NCBI GenBank assembly: GCA_052387855.1
Contig: JBQTIT010000025.1
Span: 1 to 64,000, forward strand
Direction: 5' to 3'
Length of the DNA stretch: 64,000 nucleotides
From: CAIYZT01 sp052387855
GTDB taxonomy: Bacteria; Pseudomonadota; Alphaproteobacteria; Rhodobacterales; Rhodobacteraceae
A program made the translations under genes and the position numbers. The notes under the pieces are model-generated. The model saw only the letters and a program-made list of their open reading frames with translations. It ran no database searches and was not told where the DNA came from. Below are positions 25,866 through 36,555 of this stretch, one piece after another; position 1 is the first letter of the stretch; each line of letters begins with the position of its first letter.

Positions 25866-26762
25866 CTATTGCGCCGCCCGTTGCAGCGCGATCTGGTCCT
25901 GAAGATAGGCGCTGAATTCGTCCCGCAAATCCGGCCGCGACAGGGCAAAGGCCACCGTCGCCTGCAGGAACCCCGCCTTTGAGCCGCAGTCATAGCGCTG
26001 GCCGCGAAAGCGGAAGCCAAAGACCCGGCCGGGCACCTTGGCCTCAGTGCCGATGGCGTCGGTCAGTTGAATCTCGCCGCCCGCGCCCTGCTTCATCCGG
26101 TTCAGGTTGGTCAGCACGCGCGGGGTCAGGATGTAGCGGCCGATCACCGCAAGGTTTGACGGCGCCTCGCCCGCCTTGGGCTTTTCCACCATGCCCTTGA
26201 CCTTGACGATGGCGCCCATGTCCTCGTCGATGTCGAGAATGCCGTAAGAGCCGGTGCGCGACGGCGCCACCTCCATCGCGGCGACCATGTTGGCGCCGGT
26301 CTGCTCGTAGGCTTCGACCATCTGTTGCAGGCAGGGCGTTTCCGCCGCGATCACGTCGTCGGGCAACAGAACCGCAAAGGGTTCGTTCCCGATCATCCGC
26401 CGCGCGCACCAGACCGCGTGGCCAAGACCCATGGCGCGGTTCTGGCGCACATAGGCGATGGCGCCCGAATCCATGTTGGTGTCTTTCAGCGCCTCAAGCA
26501 GGTCGGTCTTGCCGGCCTTGCGAAGGGTGGCCTCAAGCTCTGGCGCGTGGTCGAAATAATCCTCGAGCGCGGATTTGCCGCGCGCGGTGACAAAGATGAA
26601 TTCCTTGATGCCGGCTGCCCGCGCCTCGTCGATGGCGTATTGGATCAGCGGCTTGTCGACCAGCGTCATGATCTCTTTCGGGATCGACTTGGTTGCAGGA
26701 AGAAACCGCGTTCCCATGCCGGCCACGGGAAAGACTGCCTTGGTAACCTTCTTGACCTTCAT
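25866..26762 (-). CDS. galU: UTP-glucose-1-phosphate uridylyltransferase
   Basis: This 298-residue enzyme makes UDP-glucose, the donor for the neighbouring glycosyltransferases. It has the nucleotidyltransferase signature FPVAGMGTRFLPATKSIPKEI at the N-terminus, LVDKPLIQYAIDEA, FAVLLPDDVI near 128 and VEKPKAGEAPS near 192. The start at 26762 is set by the family N-terminus MKVKKVTKAVFPVAG. The 168 bp upstream (26763-26930) contain a CGTCCC/GGGACG hairpin at about 26778-26794 but no clear promoter that I could define. Confidence 0.96.
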   Translation of the reverse strand: MKVKKVTKAVFPVAGMGTRFLPATKSIPKEIMTLVDKPLIQYAIDEARAAGIKEFIFVTARGKSALEDYFDHAPELEATLRKAGKTDLLEALKDTNMDSGAIAYVRQNRAMGLGHAVWCARRMIGNEPFAVLLPDDVIAAETPCLQQMVEAYEQTGANMVAAMEVAPSRTGSYGILDIDEDMGAIVKVKGMVEKPKAGEAPSNLAVIGRYILTPRVLTNLNRMKQGAGGEIQLTDAIGTEAKVPGRVFGFRFRGQRYDCGSKAGFLQATVAFALSRPDLRDEFSAYLQDQIALQRAAQ

Positions 26763-26930
26763 CCCACCACTCCGCCCGTCCCGCGAGGGACGATCACTCG
26801 TCTCACCGACGCCGGTTGCCGCGACAGGGTCGCATGCCACAACCGGGCGCACTCTTACCCTCGGCCGATCCTCTGACCGGAATAATGAATATTTCGTGGA
26901 TGGGCCAGCATTTGTTGCGAATCTTGCGGC

Positions 26931-28169
26931 CTATAACGCAACGGAACGGGTCTTTGCGGCGGTTTCGGTCTCGGCGCGCAACCGGGCCGCGAACGTGGTG
27001 AAACGGAACATCGGGCCGTTGCGGTCAGAGCGGCCAAAGAGCCCGCCCTCTTGCAGCCAGATGCCATCGTCGGTCAGCGCCAGCCGGTGCGGCCGCGCGC
27101 TGGGCGACAGGATGACAAGCGTCACGACCCGCCCCGCAGCCCGTGCGGCGCGGGCCTGGGCCAGAAGGCGCCGGCGCGACCAGATGCGCCCGGCGATCAC
27201 CTGACCGGGGCGCGGGCCGGTGCCGGGCAGGGGGGCAAAGGCGCCCTCCTCACCGGGGGAAAGCGCGACCAGCGCGGGCAGATCGCGCCGCAGCCCCTCG
27301 GCGATGCCGGCCTCCAGCGTGGCCATCAGCCGCGCCGCCTCGGCCCGACCAAGCCGCCAGGCGCGCCGGTGCCGGTCCAGCCGCGCACCCTGCTCGCGGC
27401 GCAGGGCGGCCAGCGCGGCGGGCCACTGACCCTGCGGCGCGTGGCGGCGCAGAAAGACCTGGGCCGAGGCGCCGATCTGGTGCAGGTCGGTCGGCACCCT
27501 GTCGGCGCGGCGCCGGTCAGAGGCGGCAAAGGCATGGACCACCTGCGCGCCCGGCACCACGGCGGTCTTGCCCAGCGCGGCGATGCGCAGGCCGATGTCG
27601 GCATCCTCAAGATAGAAGTGATAGGCCGGATCGAACCCGCCGACCGCCAGCAGCGCGGCGCGGCGAAAGGCGCAGTTGGTGCCAACCGGCTTGACCGCGC
27701 GCCGGGCGGAACCCTGAAGCGCCGCGCCGGTTTCGGGAAGGGTCAGGCCATGATCTGCCCCAAGATGGTCCACCTCTGCCGCGCCCCATTGCACAGAGAT
27801 GCCGTTGCGCCCGCGCGTGAACCCGGTCGCGGCGACAATATGCGGGTCGGCAAAGGCGGCGGCCAGGCGGCTGGCCCAGGTCGGCTCGGCCACCGCGTCA
27901 TCGTCGATGAAGGCAACCAGATCGCCCCGCGCCAGCCCCAGCCCGATGTTGCGCGCCTGCGCGAGGTTGCCGCCGGGGTTGGTGGCGAGCCGGCCGGTCC
28001 AGCCGGCTGCGCGCAGGGCGGGGGCGACAAGCCCTGCGGCCTGCGGGTCAAGCACCAGGCACAGCTCGATCGCCGGGTGGTCCTGTTGTTGCAGCGACAA
28101 GAGGCAGCGGCGCAGATGGTCCGGGCGGTTCCAGCTTGCCACCACCACGCTGATGGTCGGCAGGCTCAT
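26931..28169 (-). CDS. Glycosyltransferase family 2
   Basis: The 412-residue protein begins with a GT-A fold: PTISVVVASWNRPDHLRRCLLSL, GNLAQARNIGLGLARGDLVAFIDDDAV (the metal-binding DDD near 93) and CAFRRAALLAVGGFDPAYHF with LEDADIGLRI near 190, a chondroitin-synthase-like arrangement. The last 150 residues are an Arg/Ala-rich extension that I cannot assign. It overlaps kdsB by ATGA. The start was shortened to the ATG at 28169 because upstream codons belong to kdsB. Confidence 0.87.
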   Translation of the reverse strand: MSLPTISVVVASWNRPDHLRRCLLSLQQQDHPAIELCLVLDPQAAGLVAPALRAAGWTGRLATNPGGNLAQARNIGLGLARGDLVAFIDDDAVAEPTWASRLAAAFADPHIVAATGFTRGRNGISVQWGAAEVDHLGADHGLTLPETGAALQGSARRAVKPVGTNCAFRRAALLAVGGFDPAYHFYLEDADIGLRIAALGKTAVVPGAQVVHAFAASDRRRADRVPTDLHQIGASAQVFLRRHAPQGQWPAALAALRREQGARLDRHRRAWRLGRAEAARLMATLEAGIAEGLRRDLPALVALSPGEEGAFAPLPGTGPRPGQVIAGRIWSRRRLLAQARAARAAGRVVTLVILSPSARPHRLALTDDGIWLQEGGLFGRSDRNGPMFRFTTFAARLRAETETAAKTRSVAL

Positions 28170-28954
28170 CCCGCCGCCGCGAGCATCGCTTCGATCACCG
28201 GCACGTCGGTGGGGTTGTTCAGTTCCCAGAACTGGCGGCCGCGCGCCTGCACCTCGACGCACAGGACCTGCCTGCCCTGTTCGAGAAACCGAAGCTGCTC
28301 CAGCCCTTCGAGCGTCTCAAGCGGGCCGACGGGCCAGGCCGGATAGGCGGCCAGCGCGGCGGGGCGGTAGGCATAGACCCCGACATGGTGAAAGACCGGC
28401 GTCGGCGCATCGGCGGCATGGTCCTGGCCGGTGAAGGGGATCACTTCCTTGCTGAAGTACAGCCCCCGCCCCCCCGCGCCAAAGACCGCCGTGGTGCCCC
28501 CCACCCGCCCGGCGCGGCGGTCGGCCAGAAGGCCGGCCAGCGCCCGCCCGTCGCAGCGCAGGACGGGGGTCGCGATCTCGGCGCCGGGGTCGGCAAGCAG
28601 GCCGGCGATCAGGCCCTCGACGAACCAGGCCGGCGTCAGCGGCGCATCGCCCTGAAGGTTCACCACCACGTCAAAGCCCGGCAGCCTTTCGGCCACCTCG
28701 GCGCAGCGCTCGGTTCCGTTGCGGGCGCTGCACGAGGTCATCACCACCTCGGCGCCAAAGCCGGCGGCGTGATCGGCGATGCGGGCATCGTCGGTGGCCA
28801 CCACGATCCGGCCCACTCCGCGCACCGCCTGCGCCGCCTCCCAACTGCGGCGGATCAGGGTCTTGACGCCATCCGGCCCGCGCAGCGGCACCAGCGGCTT
28901 GCCCGGGTAGCGGGTGCTGGCATAGCGGGCGGGAATGGCGATCAGAACGCTCAT
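28166..28954 (-). CDS. kdsB: 3-deoxy-manno-octulosonate cytidylyltransferase
   Basis: The 262-residue enzyme activates Kdo as CMP-Kdo. It has the family start VLIAIPARYASTRYPGKPLVPL, the VVATDDARIADHA strand, NGTERCAEV near 80 and VVNLQGDAPLTP near 98. Length agrees with KdsB. It lies within the glycosyltransferase cluster and overlaps both neighbours by ATGA, so the Kdo it makes may serve a capsule-type linker as well as lipid A; KdsD is encoded at 16 kb. Confidence 0.93.
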   Translation of the reverse strand: MSVLIAIPARYASTRYPGKPLVPLRGPDGVKTLIRRSWEAAQAVRGVGRIVVATDDARIADHAAGFGAEVVMTSCSARNGTERCAEVAERLPGFDVVVNLQGDAPLTPAWFVEGLIAGLLADPGAEIATPVLRCDGRALAGLLADRRAGRVGGTTAVFGAGGRGLYFSKEVIPFTGQDHAADAPTPVFHHVGVYAYRPAALAAYPAWPVGPLETLEGLEQLRFLEQGRQVLCVEVQARGRQFWELNNPTDVPVIEAMLAAAG

Positions 28955-29724
28955 GCCGACAGCACGACCCCCGGCGCATAGGCGATGAAGAACGGGTTGT
29001 CCCAGCCCGCCTTGCCATAGGCCAGCGGCTGGTGGTCGTCAAAACGCACCACATGCCCGCCGGCGCCGCGCAGCACGGCATCCCCGGCGGCGGTGTCCCA
29101 TTCCATCGTGCGACCGAGCCTTGGGTAAAGATCGGCCTCGCCGGTGGCGATGAGGCAGAACTTCAGGCTGGAGCCGGCGCTTTTCATGTCCTTGACGCTG
29201 TACCTGGCGATATAGTCGTCCGTGGCCGCATCGCGATGCGATTTGGAGGCCACGACCATCAGCGCGCCGTTGTCGGGGCTGGAGACGCGGATCGGGCGCC
29301 CGGCCCCCGCGACCTCTTCGACCGAGACGCCGTCCGGGCGGGTATAGAACAGCCGCCCTTGCGCCGGGGCATAGACCACGCCGCGCACCGGAACGCCGTC
29401 CTGGACATAGGCGATGTTCACGGTGAAATCGCCGCGCCGCTGGATGAATTCCTTGGTGCCGTCCAGCGGATCGACGATCAGAAAGGTCCGCGCGCTCAGC
29501 GCGTGGCTGGCGGCCTGCTCTTCGGTGATCAGGGTGACATCCGGAAAGGCAGCGCGCAGCCCGGCCGAGATCAGCGCATCGGCGGCCTCGTCGGCCTCGG
29601 TGACGGGGCTGGCATCGCCCTTGGACTTCACCTCGAAATCGGGGCCGTCATAGACCTGCATGATCGCCGCGCCGGCCTCAAGCGCCAAACGGCGCATCAG
29701 GGGAACCAATACCTCGAAATCCAT
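28951..29724 (-). CDS. cysQ: 3'(2'),5'-bisphosphate nucleotidase
   Basis: This 257-residue inositol-monophosphatase-fold enzyme hydrolyses PAP, the by-product of sulfotransferases. Motifs are GDASPVTEADEAADALI near 36, LITEEQAA near 64, the metal site DPLDGTKEFIQRRGDFTVNIAY near 85 and MEWDTAAGDAVLRGAGG near 208. Two adjacent ATGs exist; CAGGAG is five bases before the one at 29724 and only two before 29727, so I chose the former. It opens the minus-strand cluster that ends with the sulfotransferase. Confidence 0.94.
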   Translation of the reverse strand: MDFEVLVPLMRRLALEAGAAIMQVYDGPDFEVKSKGDASPVTEADEAADALISAGLRAAFPDVTLITEEQAASHALSARTFLIVDPLDGTKEFIQRRGDFTVNIAYVQDGVPVRGVVYAPAQGRLFYTRPDGVSVEEVAGAGRPIRVSSPDNGALMVVASKSHRDAATDDYIARYSVKDMKSAGSSLKFCLIATGEADLYPRLGRTMEWDTAAGDAVLRGAGGHVVRFDDHQPLAYGKAGWDNPFFIAYAPGVVLSA

Positions 29725-29759
29725 CATGACTCCTGCTGCCCCGGCGCGCCGAAGCTTTG

Positions 29760-29787
29760 TTGCACTTTTTGGCAAGGCACTTATCAT
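29760..29787 (+). promoter_or_regulatory. Candidate promoter of the capsule-export permease gene
   Basis: TTGCAC (29760-29765) and TATCAT (29782-29787) lie 16 bp apart in the divergent gap between cysQ and the permease. The -10 matches consensus at five positions, the -35 only at three. Confidence 0.4.
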
Positions 29788-29851
29788 AGGTTGCACAGGG
29801 AACAACAAGATTTCCCGCGCCAGCCCGGCGCCGCGACCGCTTCGAGGCCCC

Positions 29852-30670
29852 ATGTTCCGCCCAAACATCCGCCGAACGAAAAAGGCCGGCGCCTTTGCCA
29901 TGCTGGAGCTGATCTTTCACTCGGCCGTGCGCAACATCCGCAAGGGAAACGGCAACGCGGTTCTGGGGCTGGTGATCTCGATCGTGCAGTCGCTGGTCAT
30001 GGTCCTGATCTTTCTGTTCATGATGACCTTTCTGGGCGGCGGCAACCGCGGCATCCGGGGCGATCTGATGCTTTACGTCATGTCGGGCGTGTTCATGTAC
30101 ATGACCCATGTCAAGACGCTGCGGGCGGTGGCCGGATCGGACGGGCCCACCTCGGCGATGATGAAGCATTCGCCGATGAACACCCTGGTCGCCATCGCGG
30201 CGGCGGCGCTGTCGACGCTTTACCAGCAGATCCTGTCCATCGTGGTGATCCTGTTCTTCTACCATGCCCTGGTCAAACCGATCAGCATCGACCAGCCGGT
30301 CGGCGTGATGCTGATGCTGCTGATGGCCTGGGCATCGGGCATCGCGGTCGGGATGATCTTCAAGGCGCTGACGCCCTGGGCCCCCAGCGCCTTCGGCATC
30401 GTCACCTCGGTCTATACAAGGGCGAACATGATCGCCTCGGGCAAGATGTTCGTCGCCAATGCCACGCCGACCTGGATCCTGGCCTGGTTCTGGTGGAACC
30501 CGCTGTTCCACATCATCGACCAGTCGCGCGGGTTCATGTTCCTGAACTACGACCCGCATTATTCGACGATCGGCTACCCGGTGAAGGTGACCATCGCGCT
30601 GTTCATGATCGGGCTGATCATGGAAAACTACACCCGCCGGCACGCCAGCCTGTCCTGGGGCGCCAAGTAG
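29852..30670 (+). CDS. Polysaccharide-export ABC transporter permease (KpsM type)
   Basis: The 272-residue membrane protein has the six hydrophobic segments of ABC-2 type permeases and ends in the characteristic LFHIIDQSRGFMFLNYDPHY stretch seen in KpsM-like permeases of roseobacters. The partner ATPase is not in the window. The ATG at 29852 follows GAGG and fits the N-terminus of relatives (MFRPN); an ATG 16 codons downstream is possible. It is divergent from the glycan-synthesis operon and probably exports its product. Confidence 0.85.
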   Translation: MFRPNIRRTKKAGAFAMLELIFHSAVRNIRKGNGNAVLGLVISIVQSLVMVLIFLFMMTFLGGGNRGIRGDLMLYVMSGVFMYMTHVKTLRAVAGSDGPTSAMMKHSPMNTLVAIAAAALSTLYQQILSIVVILFFYHALVKPISIDQPVGVMLMLLMAWASGIAVGMIFKALTPWAPSAFGIVTSVYTRANMIASGKMFVANATPTWILAWFWWNPLFHIIDQSRGFMFLNYDPHYSTIGYPVKVTIALFMIGLIMENYTRRHASLSWGAK

Positions 30671-30705
30671 CCCGGCGGCGCGCGCCGCCGGACCGGCGAA
30701 GGGGC

Positions 30706-30727
30706 GGCAAATTCAGGTTAATTTGCC
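30706..30727. promoter_or_regulatory. Inverted repeat GGCAAATT/AATTTGCC upstream of dnaK
   Basis: Two perfect 8-bp arms separated by CAGGTT sit 22 bp before the -35 of the dnaK heat-shock promoter. The block is AT-rich in a GC-rich region, which favours a protein-binding site; no regulator is known to me. A perfect GC palindrome at about 30672-30691 precedes it, just after the permease stop. Confidence 0.5.
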
Positions 30728-30749
30728 AAATGAATCTCGCGCGGACTCG

Positions 30750-30778
30750 CTTGCAGGCCCCGAACCCGCCCCCTATAT
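30750..30778 (+). promoter_or_regulatory. Sigma-32 (RpoH) heat-shock promoter of dnaK
   Basis: CTTG (30750-30753) and CCTATAT (30772-30778) are separated by 18 bp, an exact match to the alphaproteobacterial RpoH consensus CTTG-N17/18-CYTATNT. It lies 109 bp before the dnaK ATG. Confidence 0.8.
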
Positions 30779-30887
30779 ACGCCCGGAAGCCGGACGAGGT
30801 GCCACCTTGTCCGGGTCTCATGGGATCGGGTCGGAATGCCAGCCTTGGGTTCCGCCCCACAACATCGCCGAAGGAAAGGGACCAGAC

Positions 30888-32795
<1,908 letters not shown>

Positions 32796-32814
32796 CGCGC
32801 TTGGGAACCAGATG

Positions 32815-32838
32815 AGGGCGGCCCCGGCGGGCCGCCCT
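32815..32838. repeat. Strong hairpin between dnaK and dnaJ
   Basis: AGGGCGGCCC and GGGCCGCCCT form a 10-bp stem around CGGC, 19 bp after the dnaK stop and without a T-run. Such a stem may lower dnaJ expression or protect the dnaK mRNA end. Confidence 0.6.
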
Positions 32839-32864
32839 CCGCGTTCCCCTCAAGGGGTTTGGCC

Positions 32865-34016
32865 ATGGCGAAGAAAGATTACTACGACGTTCTCGGGGCC
32901 TCGCGCGGGGCTTCGGCCGAAGAGCTGAAAAAGGCCTACCGCACCAAGGCCAAAGAGCTGCACCCCGACCGGAACGCTGACAACCCCAACGCCGAGGCCC
33001 AGTTCAAGGAAGTGAACGAGGCCTATGACGTGCTCAAGGACGCCGACAAGAAGGCGGCCTATGACCGCTTTGGCCATGCCGCCTTTGAGGGCGGCCACGG
33101 CGCCAGCGCCGGGCGCGGCGGTCCGGGCCAGGGTGATTTCGCCTCGGCCTTCTCGGACGTGTTCGAGGACCTGTTCGGCGATTTCATGGGCGGCCAGCGG
33201 GGCGGCCCGGGCGGTGCGCGCGCGCGGGCGCAGCGCGGCTCTGACCTGCGCTATAACCTGCGCGTGACCCTGGAAGAGGCCTTTGCCGGCGCGCAAAAGA
33301 CCATCAACGTGCCCGGCTCCACCGCTTGCGAGGCCTGCCGCGGCTCCGGCGCCGAGGGCGGGGCGGAACCGGTCACCTGCCCCACCTGTTCGGGCATGGG
33401 CAAGGTCCGCGCGCAACAGGGCTTTTTCACGGTCGAGCGGACCTGCCCGACCTGCTCGGGCGCCGGGCGGATCGTCAAGAACCCCTGCAAGTCCTGCCAC
33501 GGCGCCGGCCGGATCGAGCGCGAGCGCGCCCTGTCGGTCAACATCCCCGCCGGCGTTGAAACCGGCACCCGCATCCGCCTGACCGGCGAGGGCGAGGCCG
33601 GCATGCGGGGCGGCCCCTCGGGCGATCTTTACATCTTCATCGAGGTGCGCGAGCACGCGATCTTTCAGCGCGACGGCATCCATCTCTTTTGCCGGGTGCC
33701 CGTCACCTTTACCACCGCCGCATTGGGCGGCGAGGTCGAGGTGCCCACGATCGAGGGCGGCCGCTCGCGCGTGCGCGTGCCCGCCGGCGCCCAGACCGGC
33801 AAGCAACTGCGCCTGCGCGCAAAGGGCATGCCCGCCCTGCGCGGCGGCGGCACCGGCGACATGCTGATCGAGCTGGCGGTCGAAACCCCGGTCAACCTGA
33901 CCGCCCGGCAAAAGGACCTGCTGCGCGAGTTCGAGGCCCTGTCGAGCGAGAACCACCCCGAGGGCAGCAGCTTTTTCTCCAAGGTCAAGGGCTTTTGGGA
34001 CGGGATGAAGGGGTAA
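32865..34016 (+). CDS. dnaJ: Molecular chaperone DnaJ
   Basis: The 383-residue co-chaperone has the J domain (KDYYDVLGASRGASAEELKKAYR with the HPD motif in ELHPDRN), a Gly/Phe-rich stretch with GGPGQG, four CXXCXGXG-type zinc motifs between about 145 and 205 (CEACRGSG, CPTCSGMG, CPTCSGAG, CKSCHGAG), and the C-terminal substrate domains. The ATG at 32865 encodes MAKKDYYDV; a TTG two codons earlier is rejected. It is the second gene of the dnaK operon. Confidence 0.98.
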   Translation: MAKKDYYDVLGASRGASAEELKKAYRTKAKELHPDRNADNPNAEAQFKEVNEAYDVLKDADKKAAYDRFGHAAFEGGHGASAGRGGPGQGDFASAFSDVFEDLFGDFMGGQRGGPGGARARAQRGSDLRYNLRVTLEEAFAGAQKTINVPGSTACEACRGSGAEGGAEPVTCPTCSGMGKVRAQQGFFTVERTCPTCSGAGRIVKNPCKSCHGAGRIERERALSVNIPAGVETGTRIRLTGEGEAGMRGGPSGDLYIFIEVREHAIFQRDGIHLFCRVPVTFTTAALGGEVEVPTIEGGRSRVRVPAGAQTGKQLRLRAKGMPALRGGGTGDMLIELAVETPVNLTARQKDLLREFEALSSENHPEGSSFFSKVKGFWDGMKG

Positions 34017-34082
34017 GGCGGGGCTTTTTTCCGCCGCCTCCTTTTTGGATTTCAACAGAGACCGAGCCGCGCAAGGGGTTCC

Positions 34083-34163
34083 GTGAGGCGCCTCGGCGCT
34101 TGGGCGCGGCGCCACGGAAAAGACGATCTGCGGGGCGCCTGCCGGGGGCAGGCAGGCGCCTTT
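34083..34163. repeat. Inverted-repeat cluster between dnaJ and radC
   Basis: The 196-bp gap after dnaJ holds GGCGCCTGCC/GGCAGGCGCC (34134-34143 with 34151-34160) followed by TTT, and before it a CCGTG-GGCGCC/GGCGCC-CACGG stem with one bulge (about 34081-34116). The first may end dnaJ transcription. A weaker GGCGG/CCGCC hairpin followed by TCCTTTTT lies at 34018-34047. Confidence 0.55.
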
Positions 34164-34212
34164 AGCGCCCGCGTTAACCCTTCGTCAACCAAACCCGCCC
34201 TACCCTGCCGCC

Positions 34213-34986
34213 ATGGCACAGCCCGGGTTTCATGACAGCATGCTGCCCCTCTTCGCCCCCGCCGGCGATGCGGACGAGGCTGCGCCGGCGCCGCTGGCGG
34301 GCGCGCGTCTGCCGTCCTACATCGCCGACCACCGCGCCCGCCTGCGCGAGCGTTTTCGCAGCGGCGGCGCGGCGGCGCTGCCGGATTACGAATTGCTGGA
34401 ACTGGTCCTCTTCCGCGCCATTCCCCGGCAGGATGTCAAACCCCTCGCCCGCCTGCTGCTTGACACCTTTGGCGATTTCAACCGCGTGGTGACCGCCGCC
34501 CCGGCGCGGCTTGCCATGGTCAAGGGCGCGGGCGAGGCGGTGATCACCGAGCTCAAGATCGTCGAGGCCGCCGCCCAGCGCATGATGCGCAGCCGGGTGA
34601 TGAACCGGCCGGTGCTGTCGTCCTGGGATGCGCTTCTGGACTATTGCCACACCGCCATGGCGCATGGCGAGACCGAGCAGTTCCGCATCCTCTACCTTGA
34701 CCGAAAGAACGTGCTGATCGCGGACGAGCAGCAGGCGCGCGGCACGGTCGACCATGTGCCGGTCTACCCGCGCGAGGTGGTCAAGCGGGCGCTTGAGCTG
34801 AACGCGAGCGCGCTGATCCTGGTGCACAACCACCCCTCGGGCGACCCGACCCCGTCAGAGCAGGACATCGCGATGACGCTTCAGGTGCAGGACGCCGCGC
34901 AGGTGCTGGGGCTGGTGCTGCACGACCATCTGATCATCGGCAAATCGCGCGAGTTGAGCTTTCGCTCACAGGGCTATCTGGCCTGA
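34213..34986 (+). CDS. radC: RadC/JAB-domain DNA repair-like protein
   Basis: The 257-residue protein has an N-terminal helix-hairpin-helix-like region (LPDYELLELVLFRAIPRQDVKPLA, about 62-85; AMVKGAGEAVITELKIVEAA) and a C-terminal JAB/MPN domain with the metal motif LVHNHPSGDPTPSEQDIAMT near 215 (HxHx7SxxD). RadC's role in repair was disproved in E. coli and its function is unresolved. The gene ends in a 13-bp convergent overlap with the OmpA-like gene. Confidence 0.93.
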   Translation: MAQPGFHDSMLPLFAPAGDADEAAPAPLAGARLPSYIADHRARLRERFRSGGAAALPDYELLELVLFRAIPRQDVKPLARLLLDTFGDFNRVVTAAPARLAMVKGAGEAVITELKIVEAAAQRMMRSRVMNRPVLSSWDALLDYCHTAMAHGETEQFRILYLDRKNVLIADEQQARGTVDHVPVYPREVVKRALELNASALILVHNHPSGDPTPSEQDIAMTLQVQDAAQVLGLVLHDHLIIGKSRELSFRSQGYLA

Positions 34987-36467
34987 AGGCTTGGGCTGCT
35001 CCACAGCTCGACCCGCCGGTTCAACCCGCGCCCGGCGCCGGTCTCGTCGCAGGCGATGGGCAGCACCTCGCCCAGCGCAAGGGTGGCGGGAAGGTCGGCC
35101 TCGGCTACCGAGGGGGCCGCTTTGCGCAGCGCCGCCAGCACCGCCTCGGCCCGGGCGGCCGACAGGTCCAGATTGGCCGGCGCGGCGCCCGAGCCGTCGG
35201 AAAAACCGGCCAGCACCAGATCCTGGCCGGCAAAGATTCCTGCCTCCAGCATCCGGGCAAGATCGTCCAGCGCGTTTTGCGAATGGGCGTTCAGCCGTGA
35301 CGAGCCGCCTTCGAAGCGAAAGGTCATCGACAGGCGCGCCCGCCCGTCCATCGCCGCCGTCAACCGTTGCAGGTCCTCCAGCGTCGTCTCGCGCCCGGCG
35401 GCGTTGATCGCGCCCATCAGCCGCAGCCCGTTGCCCGACAGCGGCTGACTGCTCAGCGCCCGGTCGACATAGCCGGCTGCGGCGGTGGCGGCGTCGGCGG
35501 CGGGGGTGCTCAGGAAATCCAGAAACTCGCGCATCACCAGCCCGACATGCCGGCGCGGGATCTGGAAAAAGATCGGCAGGGTCAGCGGATAATCCCCCGA
35601 TTTCACCGCCATGGCGTCGGCGACCAGGGGAAAGCCGCAACTGTCGCGCAGGCCCAGCACCCGCGCCGGCAGCGCGGACGACCGGCCCGTCACCGCCAGC
35701 GCATAGGGGTCGCGCCCCACGGCCCGCGCCAGGGCGTCAAGGTCCGGATGGGTCACCTGCGGCGCCATCTCGCGCCCCAGCCGCGCCGACAGCGCCCGCG
35801 CCAGATCGCTGTCCGCATCCAGCCCGTGCAGCACCAGCGGCATGTCCGGCCCGCCGATCTCGGCCCAGTTCGTGATCTCGCCCGAAAGCGCCCGCGCCAG
35901 TTGGGTGGTGTCGACGAACGGCACCGGATTGTCGGGCGCGGTGATGGGCACCAGCGTGTCCAGCGCCACCTCGCGCGCGGCAAGGCCCGGCTCTTCGGCG
36001 GCGCCCAGCAAGAGGTCGGCGCGGCCTTCGGTGACGGCGGCCCGCGCCTGGGCGCTGTCCATCGCCTGAAACCCGAATTCGGCCAGGATCTGGCCGGTCC
36101 TTGGATCGCGCAGAAACGACGTCGGCCCGGCGTCAAGCTCCAGCCCCCGCGCGGCGGCGAAACCGGCCAGAAGCGGCGCCAGCAGCGCCTCGCCTGCCCG
36201 CCGCTCGCCCACGATGCGGATGATGGCCCGGGGCGCCAAGAGGTCGGGGCAGGCCGGCCCCTCGCAGATCACCCCCTCGGCATCGACGGTCAAGAGACCA
36301 TAGCGGGTCTGGATGCGAAAGAAGGCGCCGTCAAAGCCCTGAAGCGCGCCGGAAAGCGTGAGCGAGCCGTCACGCGCGGTCAACGAGACGTCCTGCGCGC
36401 CGGACCAGCCGCCGGCGAGGGCCAAGAGCGCGGCAAGACCCGCCGCGCGCCATCTGATCAACCCCAT
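34974..36467 (-). CDS. PstS-like substrate-binding domain fused to OmpA domain
   Basis: This 497-residue envelope protein has an N-terminal signal peptide (GLIRWRAAGLAALLALAGG, cleavage near AQD), a phosphate-binding-protein-like domain (about 70-330, with the GRADLLLGAAEEPG and NWAEIGGPDMPLVLHG segments) and a C-terminal OmpA domain that binds peptidoglycan (about 385-490, FEGGSSRLNAHSQNALDDLA and GFSDGSG). The combination suggests a periplasmic sensor or scaffold tied to the wall. The start at 36467 begins the signal peptide, though the Shine-Dalgarno is weak; ATG 36503 is an alternative. Confidence 0.8.
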   Translation of the reverse strand: MGLIRWRAAGLAALLALAGGWSGAQDVSLTARDGSLTLSGALQGFDGAFFRIQTRYGLLTVDAEGVICEGPACPDLLAPRAIIRIVGERRAGEALLAPLLAGFAAARGLELDAGPTSFLRDPRTGQILAEFGFQAMDSAQARAAVTEGRADLLLGAAEEPGLAAREVALDTLVPITAPDNPVPFVDTTQLARALSGEITNWAEIGGPDMPLVLHGLDADSDLARALSARLGREMAPQVTHPDLDALARAVGRDPYALAVTGRSSALPARVLGLRDSCGFPLVADAMAVKSGDYPLTLPIFFQIPRRHVGLVMREFLDFLSTPAADAATAAAGYVDRALSSQPLSGNGLRLMGAINAAGRETTLEDLQRLTAAMDGRARLSMTFRFEGGSSRLNAHSQNALDDLARMLEAGIFAGQDLVLAGFSDGSGAAPANLDLSAARAEAVLAALRKAAPSVAEADLPATLALGEVLPIACDETGAGRGLNRRVELWSSPSLQAR

Positions 36468-36555
36468 CGCGCCATGCCCACCCCGGTTCGGGGCGAGTGT
36501 CATGTCCCGGCCGGGTTTTTTCAACCCCGGAAAGCCGACCCGCCAAAGTGCGGAC

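Noticed and set aside
36468..36555. Terminator CCGGGGTT/AACCCGG between the SDR and OmpA-like genes
   Set aside because: There is a stem-like sequence but no T-run in the right orientation.
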